Shown piece after piece: positions 1-7,862 of a stretch of 43,769 nt of DNA. The translations under genes were made by a program, and so were the position numbers. This stretch comes from Clostridia bacterium (lineage in GTDB: Bacteria > Bacillota > Clostridia > Peptostreptococcales > Anaerovoracaceae), in contig JAILLO010000029.1 of assembly GCA_024693105.1 (NCBI GenBank), forward strand, positions 1 through 43,769, in the 5' to 3' direction. The notes below the pieces were generated by a model. The model saw nothing but the letters and a program-made list of their open reading frames with translations, was not told where the DNA came from and ran no database searches. Position 1 is the first letter of the stretch. Every line of letters begins with the position of its first letter.

Positions 1-2
1 TT

Positions 3-1478
3 TCGACGGAGAACGCATCATCGTTTCAGTCACTGCTTTCCAGACTCACAAATTCGGATAACACAGAAAACAGCATATGTAGTCAGATTGATTCATCGAT
101 GGACGCGAATCCGGAAAATATAATGAGTACGGATATCGCAGAACTGATTCTTGCAAACGGGACTGACGGATGGCAGTATGACCTTCTCAGCGAAAAGCTG
201 GTTCCGGGAACTATGATGATGAATGCACTTTTCCCGACAGACGATGATTCCGAACAGAGCATGACCGACTGGATGTCGGGGCTGGCTATGTTTGGTAATT
301 ACAGCCTGGTAAACGCGCTTCAGAACCTCAACGACGGCTCGGGCGTATCGGAAAACAGCCTTGAAAATCTGCTTTTGGGTATTAACGGCGGTGACACGGA
401 AAACATCACGAAGAACCTGTTTGATCTTTCGGAGTTTGCATTATTCGGAAACGACGCAGCGAAGAATTTTGAAGGTTCGGGCCTGATGGAAGTACTGGCA
501 AGACAAACCCTGCAGGGAACTTTACAGAGCATTTCCGATTCTGTTCTGACGCAGGCGAAAGAGGGAAAGGACGTTTCCGGAATTCTTTCGGCACTTGAAG
601 GCATGAATGCTTCGGATGATACCACAGGTATTCTCACAAACCTCAAAAATGAACTCGCAAAACTGCAGGAAGCAGGAACGCAGGTAAAAACAGAGGGTAC
701 AGAAAACTTCAACGGCATCCTTACAGAGGCACAGAACGGTCAGACAGGCAAAACAGAGAAAATGGCAGCACAGAACTCTCTTGCGGGAAACAGCAGCACC
801 ACTATTTCGCACGAGGCAGGAAATGCCCGGGTAAGTGAAATTTCGACAGAAAGCGGAAACTTTGACGAAACTGCGATTCGCAGCAAAGCGAATGTGGAAA
901 ATTTTGACGAAACGGTTCAGCAGAATGCTCCGGCCATGAGAGAGGTTTCTTCAGGCGCAGACGCAGCGCAGGGAGTGCAGCCGCAGAAGGAAGAGGCAGC
1001 AGGGTATGCACAGCCTTACAGTCAGATAGCGGACGAAGTAGTCAGCCGTCTTGAGCAGAAGGGTGATATGCATTTCAGAATGCAGCTCGAACCTGAAAAC
1101 CTTGGAACGATTGATGTGGAAATGAAAATTTCCGAAGGAAAGCTGATGATTGATATTATGTCTCATCTTTCCGGCACGCATCAGCTTCTTTCAAGTCAGG
1201 TTGACAGACTTATTACAAGCCTTGGCCTTCAGAATGTTCAGGTTGAAAGTATCACGGTTGATTCCGGCTCGTCGGTAAAAGCGATAGAAAGTGAAGCGGC
1301 AGCTATGAATACCGGCAATTTCGATCGCGATGCACAGCGTGAGAACGGACAGGACGCACAGAAAAACAGACAGAATCGTATAACATCGATGATAGATTCG
1401 AACGAAGATTTATCCGATATGACCGATTTTATCGGCATGATGAGAGACGGATCGAGAAAAATGGATTATATGGTATAG
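3..1478 (+). CDS. fliK: Flagellar hook-length control protein FliK, 5'-truncated by the window edge
   Basis: FliK is the secreted ruler that sets hook length and triggers the export-specificity switch through FlhB. The reading frame is open from base 3 with no stop, so the first ATG at 99 is probably internal and the true start lies outside the window; 491 residues are visible. The long N-terminal part is low-complexity (Asn, Ser, Gln, Glu, Gly), as is usual for FliK. The C-terminal 130 residues carry the FliK hook-length domain, seen in the stretch MQLEPENLGTIDVEMKISEG and the following SQVDRLITSLGLQNVQVESI. Its partner flgD follows 18 bases downstream, the normal order in Firmicutes. The family call is secure; the N terminus cannot be judged. 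Confidence 0.93.
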   Translation, partial: STENASSFQSLLSRLTNSDNTENSICSQIDSSMDANPENIMSTDIAELILANGTDGWQYDLLSEKLVPGTMMMNALFPTDDDSEQSMTDWMSGLAMFGNYSLVNALQNLNDGSGVSENSLENLLLGINGGDTENITKNLFDLSEFALFGNDAAKNFEGSGLMEVLARQTLQGTLQSISDSVLTQAKEGKDVSGILSALEGMNASDDTTGILTNLKNELAKLQEAGTQVKTEGTENFNGILTEAQNGQTGKTEKMAAQNSLAGNSSTTISHEAGNARVSEISTESGNFDETAIRSKANVENFDETVQQNAPAMREVSSGADAAQGVQPQKEEAAGYAQPYSQIADEVVSRLEQKGDMHFRMQLEPENLGTIDVEMKISEGKLMIDIMSHLSGTHQLLSSQVDRLITSLGLQNVQVESITVDSGSSVKAIESEAAAMNTGNFDRDAQRENGQDAQKNRQNRITSMIDSNEDLSDMTDFIGMMRDGSRKMDYMV

Positions 1479-1496
1479 TCCGGAAAGGAGGAAATT

Positions 1497-2057
1497 ATGG
1501 CAATCGACGGCATATACTACACAGGAAATACAAATCTTACGACAAGCACAAAAGCATCGTCTACCGGTTCAAATTCACTGAACATGGAAGATTTTATCAA
1601 CCTGATGGTAGCGCAGCTGGAAAACCAGGACATGTATAATACAGTGGACAACACTGAATATATGAGTCAGCTGGCACAGTTTTCCATGATAGAATCGTTG
1701 AATTCGCTCGTATCGTCAATGGAGAACCTCAACGAGGTCAACCTGGCAACTTACAGCTCGACAATGGTAGGTAAGGATGCAATCATTACCGTGCCTGCAG
1801 GCGAGGGAACAGAACAGGATGAAAGCGGTAACAGTGTTATCCGCGGAAGAATTGACGGAGTTACGTATTACGAAGGAAACAATTATGTGATTGTAGATGG
1901 CAAACAGTATCCGGTTACGGATGTCGCAGCTCTTTATGAAGCAGGAACCTATTCAGAGGATCCTCAGGCAAAAGCAATGGAGCAGGCAGCGGAAAAAGTA
2001 GCCGAAGAACTTGCTGATGCGCTTGCACCTGCATTGAGCGGAAACGGAGAGGTTTAG
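1497..2057 (+). CDS. flgD: Flagellar hook-assembly scaffold protein FlgD
   Basis: FlgD caps the growing hook and allows FlgE subunits to polymerise. The protein has 186 residues. The conserved FlgD N-terminal block is clear: MEDFINLMVAQLENQDMYNT followed by DNTEYMSQLAQFSMIESLNS (about residues 30-68). A short beta-rich part follows (VGKDAIITVPAGEG, then GVTYYEGNNYVIVDGKQYPV), typical of Gram-positive FlgD, and then an Ala/Glu-rich tail. The ATG is preceded by AAAGGAGG at good spacing. It lies between fliK and the small flg-operon protein gene, the order known from Clostridia and Bacillus. Confidence 0.95.
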   Translation: MAIDGIYYTGNTNLTTSTKASSTGSNSLNMEDFINLMVAQLENQDMYNTVDNTEYMSQLAQFSMIESLNSLVSSMENLNEVNLATYSSTMVGKDAIITVPAGEGTEQDESGNSVIRGRIDGVTYYEGNNYVIVDGKQYPVTDVAALYEAGTYSEDPQAKAMEQAAEKVAEELADALAPALSGNGEV

Positions 2058-2112
2058 CGCAGCAGATTTCAAAATCATAAAAACCAATTCGGGTTTTAAA
2101 GAGGTTGAAGCT

Positions 2113-2520
2113 ATGACAAATTTTAACAATTACAATTTAAACGATGCCTTTATCAGGCAGGCAGACAGATTATCCAAAAGCACGGAAGTATCACAAAATC
2201 AGAAATCGCAGAAGGCAGTTTCCGATGGGGAAAGCTTTCAGGAAATACTGGACAAACAGGTAACAAGCAAGATATCTTTCTCAAAGCATGCGGCATACCG
2301 CACGGAACAAAGAAGTATCGAAATAGGTCAGAGTGAACTTGATAAGCTTGGAAGTGCATGTGAAAAAGCGAGTGAAAAAGGTATAAAAGATGCCTTGATA
2401 GTGATGAAAAATTCTGCTTTCATCGTGAACACACCTAACAAAGTGGTTGTCACGGTTGTGGATAAAGACAGTATGGCCGACAATGTATTTACAAATATCG
2501 ACGGTGCCTTATTTATATAG
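2113..2520 (+). CDS. Conserved small flagellar-operon protein (TIGR02530 family)
   Basis: This 135-residue protein matches the conserved 'flagellar operon protein' that sits between flgD and flgE in many Firmicutes. The C-terminal two thirds hold the family signature: FSKHAAYRTEQRSIEIGQSE (about residues 56-75), then IKDALIVMKNSAFIVNTPNK and the end VFTNIDGALFI. No signal peptide or membrane segment is visible. Its biochemical role is not established; the constant position next to hook genes suggests a part in hook assembly or its control, which is inference. The start follows an AAAGAGG ribosome binding site. Confidence 0.9.
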   Translation: MTNFNNYNLNDAFIRQADRLSKSTEVSQNQKSQKAVSDGESFQEILDKQVTSKISFSKHAAYRTEQRSIEIGQSELDKLGSACEKASEKGIKDALIVMKNSAFIVNTPNKVVVTVVDKDSMADNVFTNIDGALFI

Positions 2521-2592
2521 CCGGACCTTCTGGAGGCTATGGAATTTTGAACGACAGATAAATTCCGTAAAGGCGCAGAAAGGGGATTTAAT

Positions 2593-4629
2593 ATGTTAGC
2601 ATCAATGTACTCAGCAGTATCGGGACTGCAGGCTCACCAGACAAAAATGAACGTTATCGGTAACAATATCGCAAACGTTAACACTTATGGTTTTAAGAAG
2701 AGCAGAGCAACATTCGCAGATGTTTTTTATCAGACATTGCAGGGTTCTTCGGCAGCAACACAGACTACGGGAGGAACCAACAGCAATCAGCTTGGTTACG
2801 GAGCATCGGTCAATACGATTGACGTTCTTCACACCACAGCAGGAAGCTCTACAACAGACAGAGCTATGGACGTATATATCAACGGAGAAGGGTACCTGGC
2901 AGTCAAAGATGCCAATGGTACCGTAAACTATACAAGAGTAGGAATTTTGTCCTTTGACGCTTCCGGAAATCTTGTTGACGGAAACGGAAATTATGTACTT
3001 TGTTTCAGACTTGATGACGAAACGGGACAGCCTCAGCTGAACGCAGACGGAACCACATCGGTACAGAATCTTACAAAAGTAACAATTCCGGTGGAAGATC
3101 TGGACAAATACACCAGTATTTCAATCGGTTCAAGCGGAGAAATTACCGCAATCAAGGAAGGTAACCAGCAGTTTACCGTAGGGCAGACAAGCTGGATCGA
3201 CAGTGCTGCAGAACTCGACGAAGACTGCACGCTTACAGGAAGTGTCAATATTACCGAAATTTCAAACGTAAAGACTACTTTTACGGCAACAGCAGCAGCT
3301 TCGATGAAGCTTCCTGCAAATGTTACGTCGATTACGGGAACTTCGGGAGGAGATACTCTCAATGTTAACGGCGATTTGAACTTCACCTATGCAGTGAAAG
3401 ATGTAACGGCAGCAACAAAGGAAATGTTCTCACTTACTTACAAGGATCTTGACGGAAACGACAAGACTCTTTCGGCAGATACGCTGACTTTGGGAAGCAC
3501 GACAAATCCAAGCGACCCGGCAGAAAATCCTGACAGCGTCACACTTACTTACAAGGTTCCGGACAGAGAACTTGACGAAAACGGTGATGTTACATATACG
3601 GATTTCACGGTAGAGATTGAATTCGGGGGAGTTACTTCTTTTACAAACAGCAAGAGCAAGGATGAAACAAAAGGCATTGCTTATATAGAAAGCACAACTA
3701 CTGCCGAAAATCTTGCAAACATGGACATGAAGGGTGACGTTACGGTTGCCTACAATGTCGACAGTACAATAACGGCAAAAGACGCAAGTGATTTTAAACT
3801 TCAGTTCACAAAGCTTGACGGAACTTCGCCAGCTCCGCTTACGGCAGCATCCGTAACGCTTGACAATGATACTACACCTACAGTTGCAACGCTTACATTC
3901 AATGTACCGACAACAGACGGCGGTACTGCACCATATACCGTTGAAATCACACTCGTAAGTGCAACGGCAATGGATGGTAATTCTGGAAGCATCAAGGTTG
4001 GCGAAGCAAAAAGAACATATGCGCTTGACGGAACAAATTACGCTTCCGTAAAGACAAATATCGGAACGAACGAAGTGTCTTCAATGGATATTACAATTTC
4101 GACATTTAACAAAGCAGGCGAGACCCTTGAAGCAACTGCTACATGGACCGATTCGGCGTCGGATCTCAGTCAGCTGACATTTGAGCCGGTACAGACAGGA
4201 ACCACTACTACAACAGGCGGAACTTCCGGAAAACTGACTCTCAATGTCGACAACGAGACCATGGCTACAACAATAACCAAAAAAGGTCTGAAAAAGATGA
4301 TTGATTCAATCGGAAACATTTCAACCGGAGACGGTACCCCTACAAAACTGGCACACCTTGCACTTGCAACATTTACAAACGACGGCGGACTTACAGAGTG
4401 CGGAGAAAACTACTACCAGCCGGGAAATAACTCGGGAACTGCGGTTATTAAAACACCGGGAACAGGCGGAACAGGAAATCTCAGAGCTGGAGCTCTTGAA
4501 ATGTCAAATGTGGACCTGGCATACGAATTCACGGAAATGATTATATGCCAGCGCGGTTTCCAGGCTAACACAAAGATGATTACAGTATCTGACCAGATTC
4601 TTGAAGAACTTGTAAACATGAAGAGATAA
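2593..4629 (+). CDS. flgE: Flagellar hook protein FlgE with a large central insertion
   Basis: FlgE polymerises into the hook that joins the flagellar filament to the rod. The 678 residues are well above the 260-450 usual in Firmicutes. The N terminus (MLASMYSAVSGLQAHQTKMN, VIGNNIANVNTYGFKKSRAT) and the C terminus (GALEMSNVDLAYEFTEMIIC, QRGFQANTKMITVSDQILEE) form the conserved coiled-coil core. Between about residues 190 (after GEITAIKEG) and 584 (before KLAHLALATF) lies a Thr/Asp/Ser-rich beta-type insertion of about 390 residues. It holds two diverged tandem copies of one module, residues 260-348 and 380-455, with shared patterns such as LTYKDLDGNDKTLSA / LQFTKLDGTSPAPLTA and VTLTYKVP / ATLTFNVP. 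This is most likely the surface-exposed outer hook domain. An AAAGGGG ribosome binding site precedes the ATG. Confidence 0.96.
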   Translation: MLASMYSAVSGLQAHQTKMNVIGNNIANVNTYGFKKSRATFADVFYQTLQGSSAATQTTGGTNSNQLGYGASVNTIDVLHTTAGSSTTDRAMDVYINGEGYLAVKDANGTVNYTRVGILSFDASGNLVDGNGNYVLCFRLDDETGQPQLNADGTTSVQNLTKVTIPVEDLDKYTSISIGSSGEITAIKEGNQQFTVGQTSWIDSAAELDEDCTLTGSVNITEISNVKTTFTATAAASMKLPANVTSITGTSGGDTLNVNGDLNFTYAVKDVTAATKEMFSLTYKDLDGNDKTLSADTLTLGSTTNPSDPAENPDSVTLTYKVPDRELDENGDVTYTDFTVEIEFGGVTSFTNSKSKDETKGIAYIESTTTAENLANMDMKGDVTVAYNVDSTITAKDASDFKLQFTKLDGTSPAPLTAASVTLDNDTTPTVATLTFNVPTTDGGTAPYTVEITLVSATAMDGNSGSIKVGEAKRTYALDGTNYASVKTNIGTNEVSSMDITISTFNKAGETLEATATWTDSASDLSQLTFEPVQTGTTTTTGGTSGKLTLNVDNETMATTITKKGLKKMIDSIGNISTGDGTPTKLAHLALATFTNDGGLTECGENYYQPGNNSGTAVIKTPGTGGTGNLRAGALEMSNVDLAYEFTEMIICQRGFQANTKMITVSDQILEELVNMKR

Positions 4630-4641
4630 TTTAATATTTGC

Positions 4642-4677
4642 TTTTCCACGGCGGGGTCTGACTCCGTTCGTGGAAAA
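4642..4677 (+). other. Stem-loop between flgE and flbD
   Basis: TTTTCCACG at 4642-4650 pairs perfectly with CGTGGAAAA at 4669-4677, and GCGG/CCGT inside adds four more pairs around a one-base bulge, leaving a loop of about nine bases. No T-run follows, so it is not a standard terminator. It begins 12 bases after the flgE stop, where a stable hairpin could protect or process the hook mRNA within the operon. The structure is seen in the sequence; the function is inferred. Confidence 0.6.
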
Positions 4678-4719
4678 CAATGTTATTTATAAAATTATGT
4701 GGAATTAGCGAGGCAAAGT

Positions 4720-4914
4720 ATGATAAAATTAACAAGACTAGGCAAAAAAAGTAACGAGCCTTTCATTTTGAACTGCGAGCTTATTGAAACTATCGAGGAA
4801 AAGCCCGATACAACAATCACACTTCTGAATGGAAAGCATTTTGTGGTAGTTGAAAGCGCCGCGGAGGTTATATCCATGGTTATGCAGTTTAAGAGGAGCA
4901 TTCACAGAGGTTAG
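4720..4914 (+). CDS. flbD: Flagellar protein FlbD (small, Gram-positive type)
   Basis: This 64-residue protein begins MIKLTRLGKKSNEPFILNCE, with family landmarks ELIETIEEKPDTTITLLNGK and FVVVESAAEVISMVMQFKRS. It belongs to the FlbD/Swarming motility protein family found between flgE and motA in Firmicutes, not the sigma-54 activator of the same name. The molecular role is poorly known. I chose the ATG at 4720 because the family starts at MIKLTRL and a GAGG sequence lies just upstream; the in-frame ATG at 4699 has no ribosome binding site. Confidence 0.88.
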   Translation: MIKLTRLGKKSNEPFILNCELIETIEEKPDTTITLLNGKHFVVVESAAEVISMVMQFKRSIHRG

Positions 4915-4949
4915 GGAGAAACTCTGTGTCTGTGATATTTTTTGAAGCA

Positions 4950-5007
4950 CCCCGCATATGGGAACGGCGGGGACTGTGCGAAACGCAGGGAAGCGGCGCG
5001 AAAGCGC
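4950..5007 (+). other. Cluster of small hairpins between flbD and motA
   Basis: In the 113-base gap before motA, CCCCGC (4950-4955) pairs with GCGGGG (4967-4972). It is followed by a short GCG-AAA-CGC hairpin near 4977-4985 and by GCGC-GAAA-GCGC (4996-5007), a perfect GNRA tetraloop hairpin. The segment is visibly richer in G+C than its surroundings. The motA ribosome binding site (AGGGAG) lies just downstream. This could be an RNA processing or stability element separating hook and stator expression; that is inference. Confidence 0.5.
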
Positions 5008-5027
5008 AGTAGCATAGGGAGTAGATT

Positions 5028-5864
5028 ATGGAAATTACTACACTTATAGGTTTTGTGGCTGCACTGGCAGCAATTCTGTTTGGAATCAGCTTTGGTAGCG
5101 ATGGGATTGATTTTGGAAATCTGATGAACTTCTTTGACCCAACAAGTCTCTTTATAGTTATCGGAGGTACGATTTTTGTACTTCTGGCATCTTTCCCACT
5201 CAAGTATTTCTTGAATATCCCAAAACACTTCAAAGCAATCATCAAAAAAGGAAGCGGCAATTCGCTTGAATATGTAGAAATTATTACGGAACTTTCCAGA
5301 GAAGCAAGAAAGAAAGGTCTGTTGGCGCTTGAAGACAAGGCAAATGCGTTTGAAGACCAGTTCCTCAAGGAAAGCGTTTTGCTTATTGTAGATGCTATTG
5401 AGCCTGAGAAACTCAAACTGTGGTTTGCCCAGAAGCTCGAATACATCGAAAAGAGAAATGATGACGAGAGAAGCTTTTATGATTCGGGAGCGGCTCTTGC
5501 ACCGGCATTCGGGATGCTCGGTACGCTTATCGGTCTTATCAACATGCTGAAATCGATGAATCTCGAAGGAGGAGCGGAATCTCTCGGATCCGACATGTCG
5601 GTTGCCCTGATTACGACCTTCTACGGTTCGTTTCTTGCAAACGTATTTTTCACGCCTATGTCAACGCATCTTGCCATTGCGCAGCAGAGGGAACTTCTTT
5701 TGAAGGAAATGATTATCGAAGGTGTTATTTCCATAAAAGAAGGTGAAAATCCGAAATATATTCAGGAAAAACTTATGAACTTCCTGGACCCTAAAGAAAT
5801 CAGCGGCGGTGAAGGCGGCAAAAAGAAAAAGGGTAAAGGCGACGGCGGAGGCGGAGACGAGTAA
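5028..5864 (+). CDS. motA: Flagellar motor stator protein MotA
   Basis: MotA forms the stator ion channel with MotB and pushes on the rotor. The 278 residues show four membrane segments (about 3-22, 39-57, 153-173 and 191-209) and the large cytoplasmic loop between segments 2 and 3 (SREARKKGLLALEDK). The conserved prolines are present: P159 in ALAPAFGMLGTLIGL and P210 in FTPMSTHLA. The C terminus is an unusual hydrophilic Gly/Lys/Asp tail (about residues 258-278), probably unstructured. motB follows 30 bases downstream. The ATG has an AGGGAG ribosome binding site. Confidence 0.96.
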   Translation: MEITTLIGFVAALAAILFGISFGSDGIDFGNLMNFFDPTSLFIVIGGTIFVLLASFPLKYFLNIPKHFKAIIKKGSGNSLEYVEIITELSREARKKGLLALEDKANAFEDQFLKESVLLIVDAIEPEKLKLWFAQKLEYIEKRNDDERSFYDSGAALAPAFGMLGTLIGLINMLKSMNLEGGAESLGSDMSVALITTFYGSFLANVFFTPMSTHLAIAQQRELLLKEMIIEGVISIKEGENPKYIQEKLMNFLDPKEISGGEGGKKKKGKGDGGGGDE

Positions 5865-5894
5865 ACCGGATAGTGCAGGGAAGAGGAAATTAAG

Positions 5895-6707
5895 ATGGCC
5901 AAGAAACAAGTTAACAAGGATGCATGGCTTGCAACCTACGGCGATATGATTACTCTGATTCTGGTGTTCTTCGTTTTGCTGTATTCGATGTCCTCAATTG
6001 ATGAGGAGAAGTACAGACTTTTAGTAAAAGCGTTTACGGCGGATCCGGAGACTCTGGAGCAGATTGCCATGGAAGAAACGGAAGAAAGGGCAGAGACACT
6101 TGAAACGAAGCCGGGAGCAAAAATGGGCTCGGCAGTCGATGTTGATGCTAAGGAAATAGAAGACCTCGAACAGCTTTATCAGTATTTACAGCAGTATGTT
6201 CAGGAGAACAATCTTGAATCTTCCGTAGCGGTTGCAAAGACCGACAATATGGTATATATCAGGTTTGTTTCGACCTTGTTCTTTGAGCCTGACAAGGCAG
6301 TGCTCAAACCGGGGGGCGAAGGAATTCTTGATGACCTTGCACCGGCAATGGCTTCGGTCGAAAATGTGGCAGAGGTGTATAGGATAGACGGACATACGGC
6401 AGAGGCTGCGGGAAGCTCCACCGATGACAGGGCTCTCTCCACAGACAGAGCAAATGCGGTTCTCAAATATCTTGAGGAAAATTATATCAGCGATCCGTCA
6501 AAACTGGTGGCATCGGGATTTGGACGCTACAGACCGGTGGCTCCGAACGATACTGAAGAAAATATGGCGCAGAACAGAAGAGTTGAGATTCTTATATCAA
6601 AGACTGACGAGGTTCAGGATGCGCTTGCAGAAATATACAAACAGCTGGACGGAAGCGGAGGCACTGAAGAAGCTGAGGCCTCCGAAGAAGGCGGAGATTC
6701 GCAATAG
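5895..6707 (+). CDS. motB: Flagellar motor stator protein MotB
   Basis: MotB anchors the stator to peptidoglycan and supplies the ion-carrying aspartate. The 270 residues hold one membrane segment (about 18-34) preceded by the functional Asp17 in ATYGDMITLILVFFVLLY. A plug/linker rich in Glu follows, then an OmpA-like peptidoglycan-binding domain (about 118-236) with IDGHTAE (164-170), LSTDRANAV (181-189) and QNRRVEILI (227-235). The acidic tail (TEEAEASEEGGDSQ) is not conserved in the family. No fliL gene follows, unlike many related clusters; 90 bases separate it from fliM. Confidence 0.96.
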   Translation: MAKKQVNKDAWLATYGDMITLILVFFVLLYSMSSIDEEKYRLLVKAFTADPETLEQIAMEETEERAETLETKPGAKMGSAVDVDAKEIEDLEQLYQYLQQYVQENNLESSVAVAKTDNMVYIRFVSTLFFEPDKAVLKPGGEGILDDLAPAMASVENVAEVYRIDGHTAEAAGSSTDDRALSTDRANAVLKYLEENYISDPSKLVASGFGRYRPVAPNDTEENMAQNRRVEILISKTDEVQDALAEIYKQLDGSGGTEEAEASEEGGDSQ

Positions 6708-6797
6708 AAGTCGCGAAAGGCAGGGGAACGCCCGTAACGTGACTCACAACAGACGGGTAACTGACCGAAAGGTTATACACAAACAGGAGAGATTGAT

Positions 6798-7862
6798 ATG
6801 GCAGAAATTCTTTCGCAAAGCCAAATTGATATGCTCCTTAGCAGCTTGACAGGAGGTGGCGCAGGTGCCGCCGGCGACGGTGACGCCGGGGCAGCCGAAG
6901 GGGACGCAGCTCCCGGAGGGCTTGCCAAGGATGCCGGGGCACAAAAGAAAGTCAAGGAATACGACTTCAGAAGTCCAAAGCTTTTCACAAGAGAACAACT
7001 TAAACTTCTTTACAGTATTTATGAAAATTATGCCAGAATAGTCTCATCGTTTATCACAGGAATGCTTCAAACATACTGTCTTGTGGAAATAGTCGAGGTT
7101 GAGGAACAGCAGTATTACGAATTCAACAATGCCCTGCCGGATTCGGTACTTGTCGGACTTCTCGATTTTGACGTAAAGGATGACGACATGGACGAAAACC
7201 TTGTGCTCATGGAAATGTCCAAGGATATAGGGTTTACGGCAATAGACAGATTCCTCGGCGGAGTGGGAGTTCCGATTGAAGAAGACAGAGAATACACGGA
7301 AATAGAAATTACGCTTATAGAGCATCTTTTCAAAGGAATGATAGGCCTTATGAAAAACGTATGGGCAGATCACCTTGAGATTGCTCCTAGGCTGATGAAA
7401 ATAGAAACAAACTCCAGAATACTTCAGGGCATAAGCGCAGACGAAAATGTAGTTATCGTGGTTATGAGCATTCTGGTAAATGAAACACAGGGAAAACTTA
7501 CATTGTGTATCCCGGCCGTTACGCTGGACTCAATGTTTAAGAAAAAAGCTCTTATGAGCAAAAGAAATCAGCGAAAAGGTGATGCGCTGACAGAAGCACA
7601 GCGACGGGCAGGGATTATTAACGAAATCAACAAAACCGATTTGGAAGTTACCGCAGTTTTAGGGCACACGACGGTTATGTCGGAGGAACTGGTGAAGTTG
7701 GAGATTGGGGACGTTATACTTTTGAACAAACCTGAAAATTCACTGGTAGATCTTCTTGTTGAGGGTTCGCTCTGGTTCAGAGGTGAACTGGGATTACACA
7801 ACAAGAAAAAAGCAGTTGCCATAAGAGAACTCTACAAGAAAGGAAGTGAATCTACCCTATGA
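6798..7862 (+). CDS. fliM: Flagellar motor switch protein FliM
   Basis: FliM is the rotor switch subunit that binds CheY-P and sets rotation direction. The N terminus has the CheY-P docking peptide LSQSQIDMLLSSL (5-17). It is joined by a Gly/Ala/Asp-rich linker (about 18-50) to the CheC-like middle domain, starting near YDFRSPKLFTREQL, and to the C-terminal SpoA domain (about 275-345, with VTAVLGHTTVMSEELVKLEI). At 354 residues it is slightly longer than usual because of the linker. The stop codon overlaps the fliY start in ATGA (7859-7862), implying translational coupling. Confidence 0.96.
   Translation: MAEILSQSQIDMLLSSLTGGGAGAAGDGDAGAAEGDAAPGGLAKDAGAQKKVKEYDFRSPKLFTREQLKLLYSIYENYARIVSSFITGMLQTYCLVEIVEVEEQQYYEFNNALPDSVLVGLLDFDVKDDDMDENLVLMEMSKDIGFTAIDRFLGGVGVPIEEDREYTEIEITLIEHLFKGMIGLMKNVWADHLEIAPRLMKIETNSRILQGISADENVVIVVMSILVNETQGKLTLCIPAVTLDSMFKKKALMSKRNQRKGDALTEAQRRAGIINEINKTDLEVTAVLGHTTVMSEELVKLEIGDVILLNKPENSLVDLLVEGSLWFRGELGLHNKKKAVAIRELYKKGSESTL

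Noticed and set aside
4699-4719. Upstream ATG of flbD adding seven residues
   Set aside because: No ribosome binding site precedes it, and the family starts at MIKLTRL.
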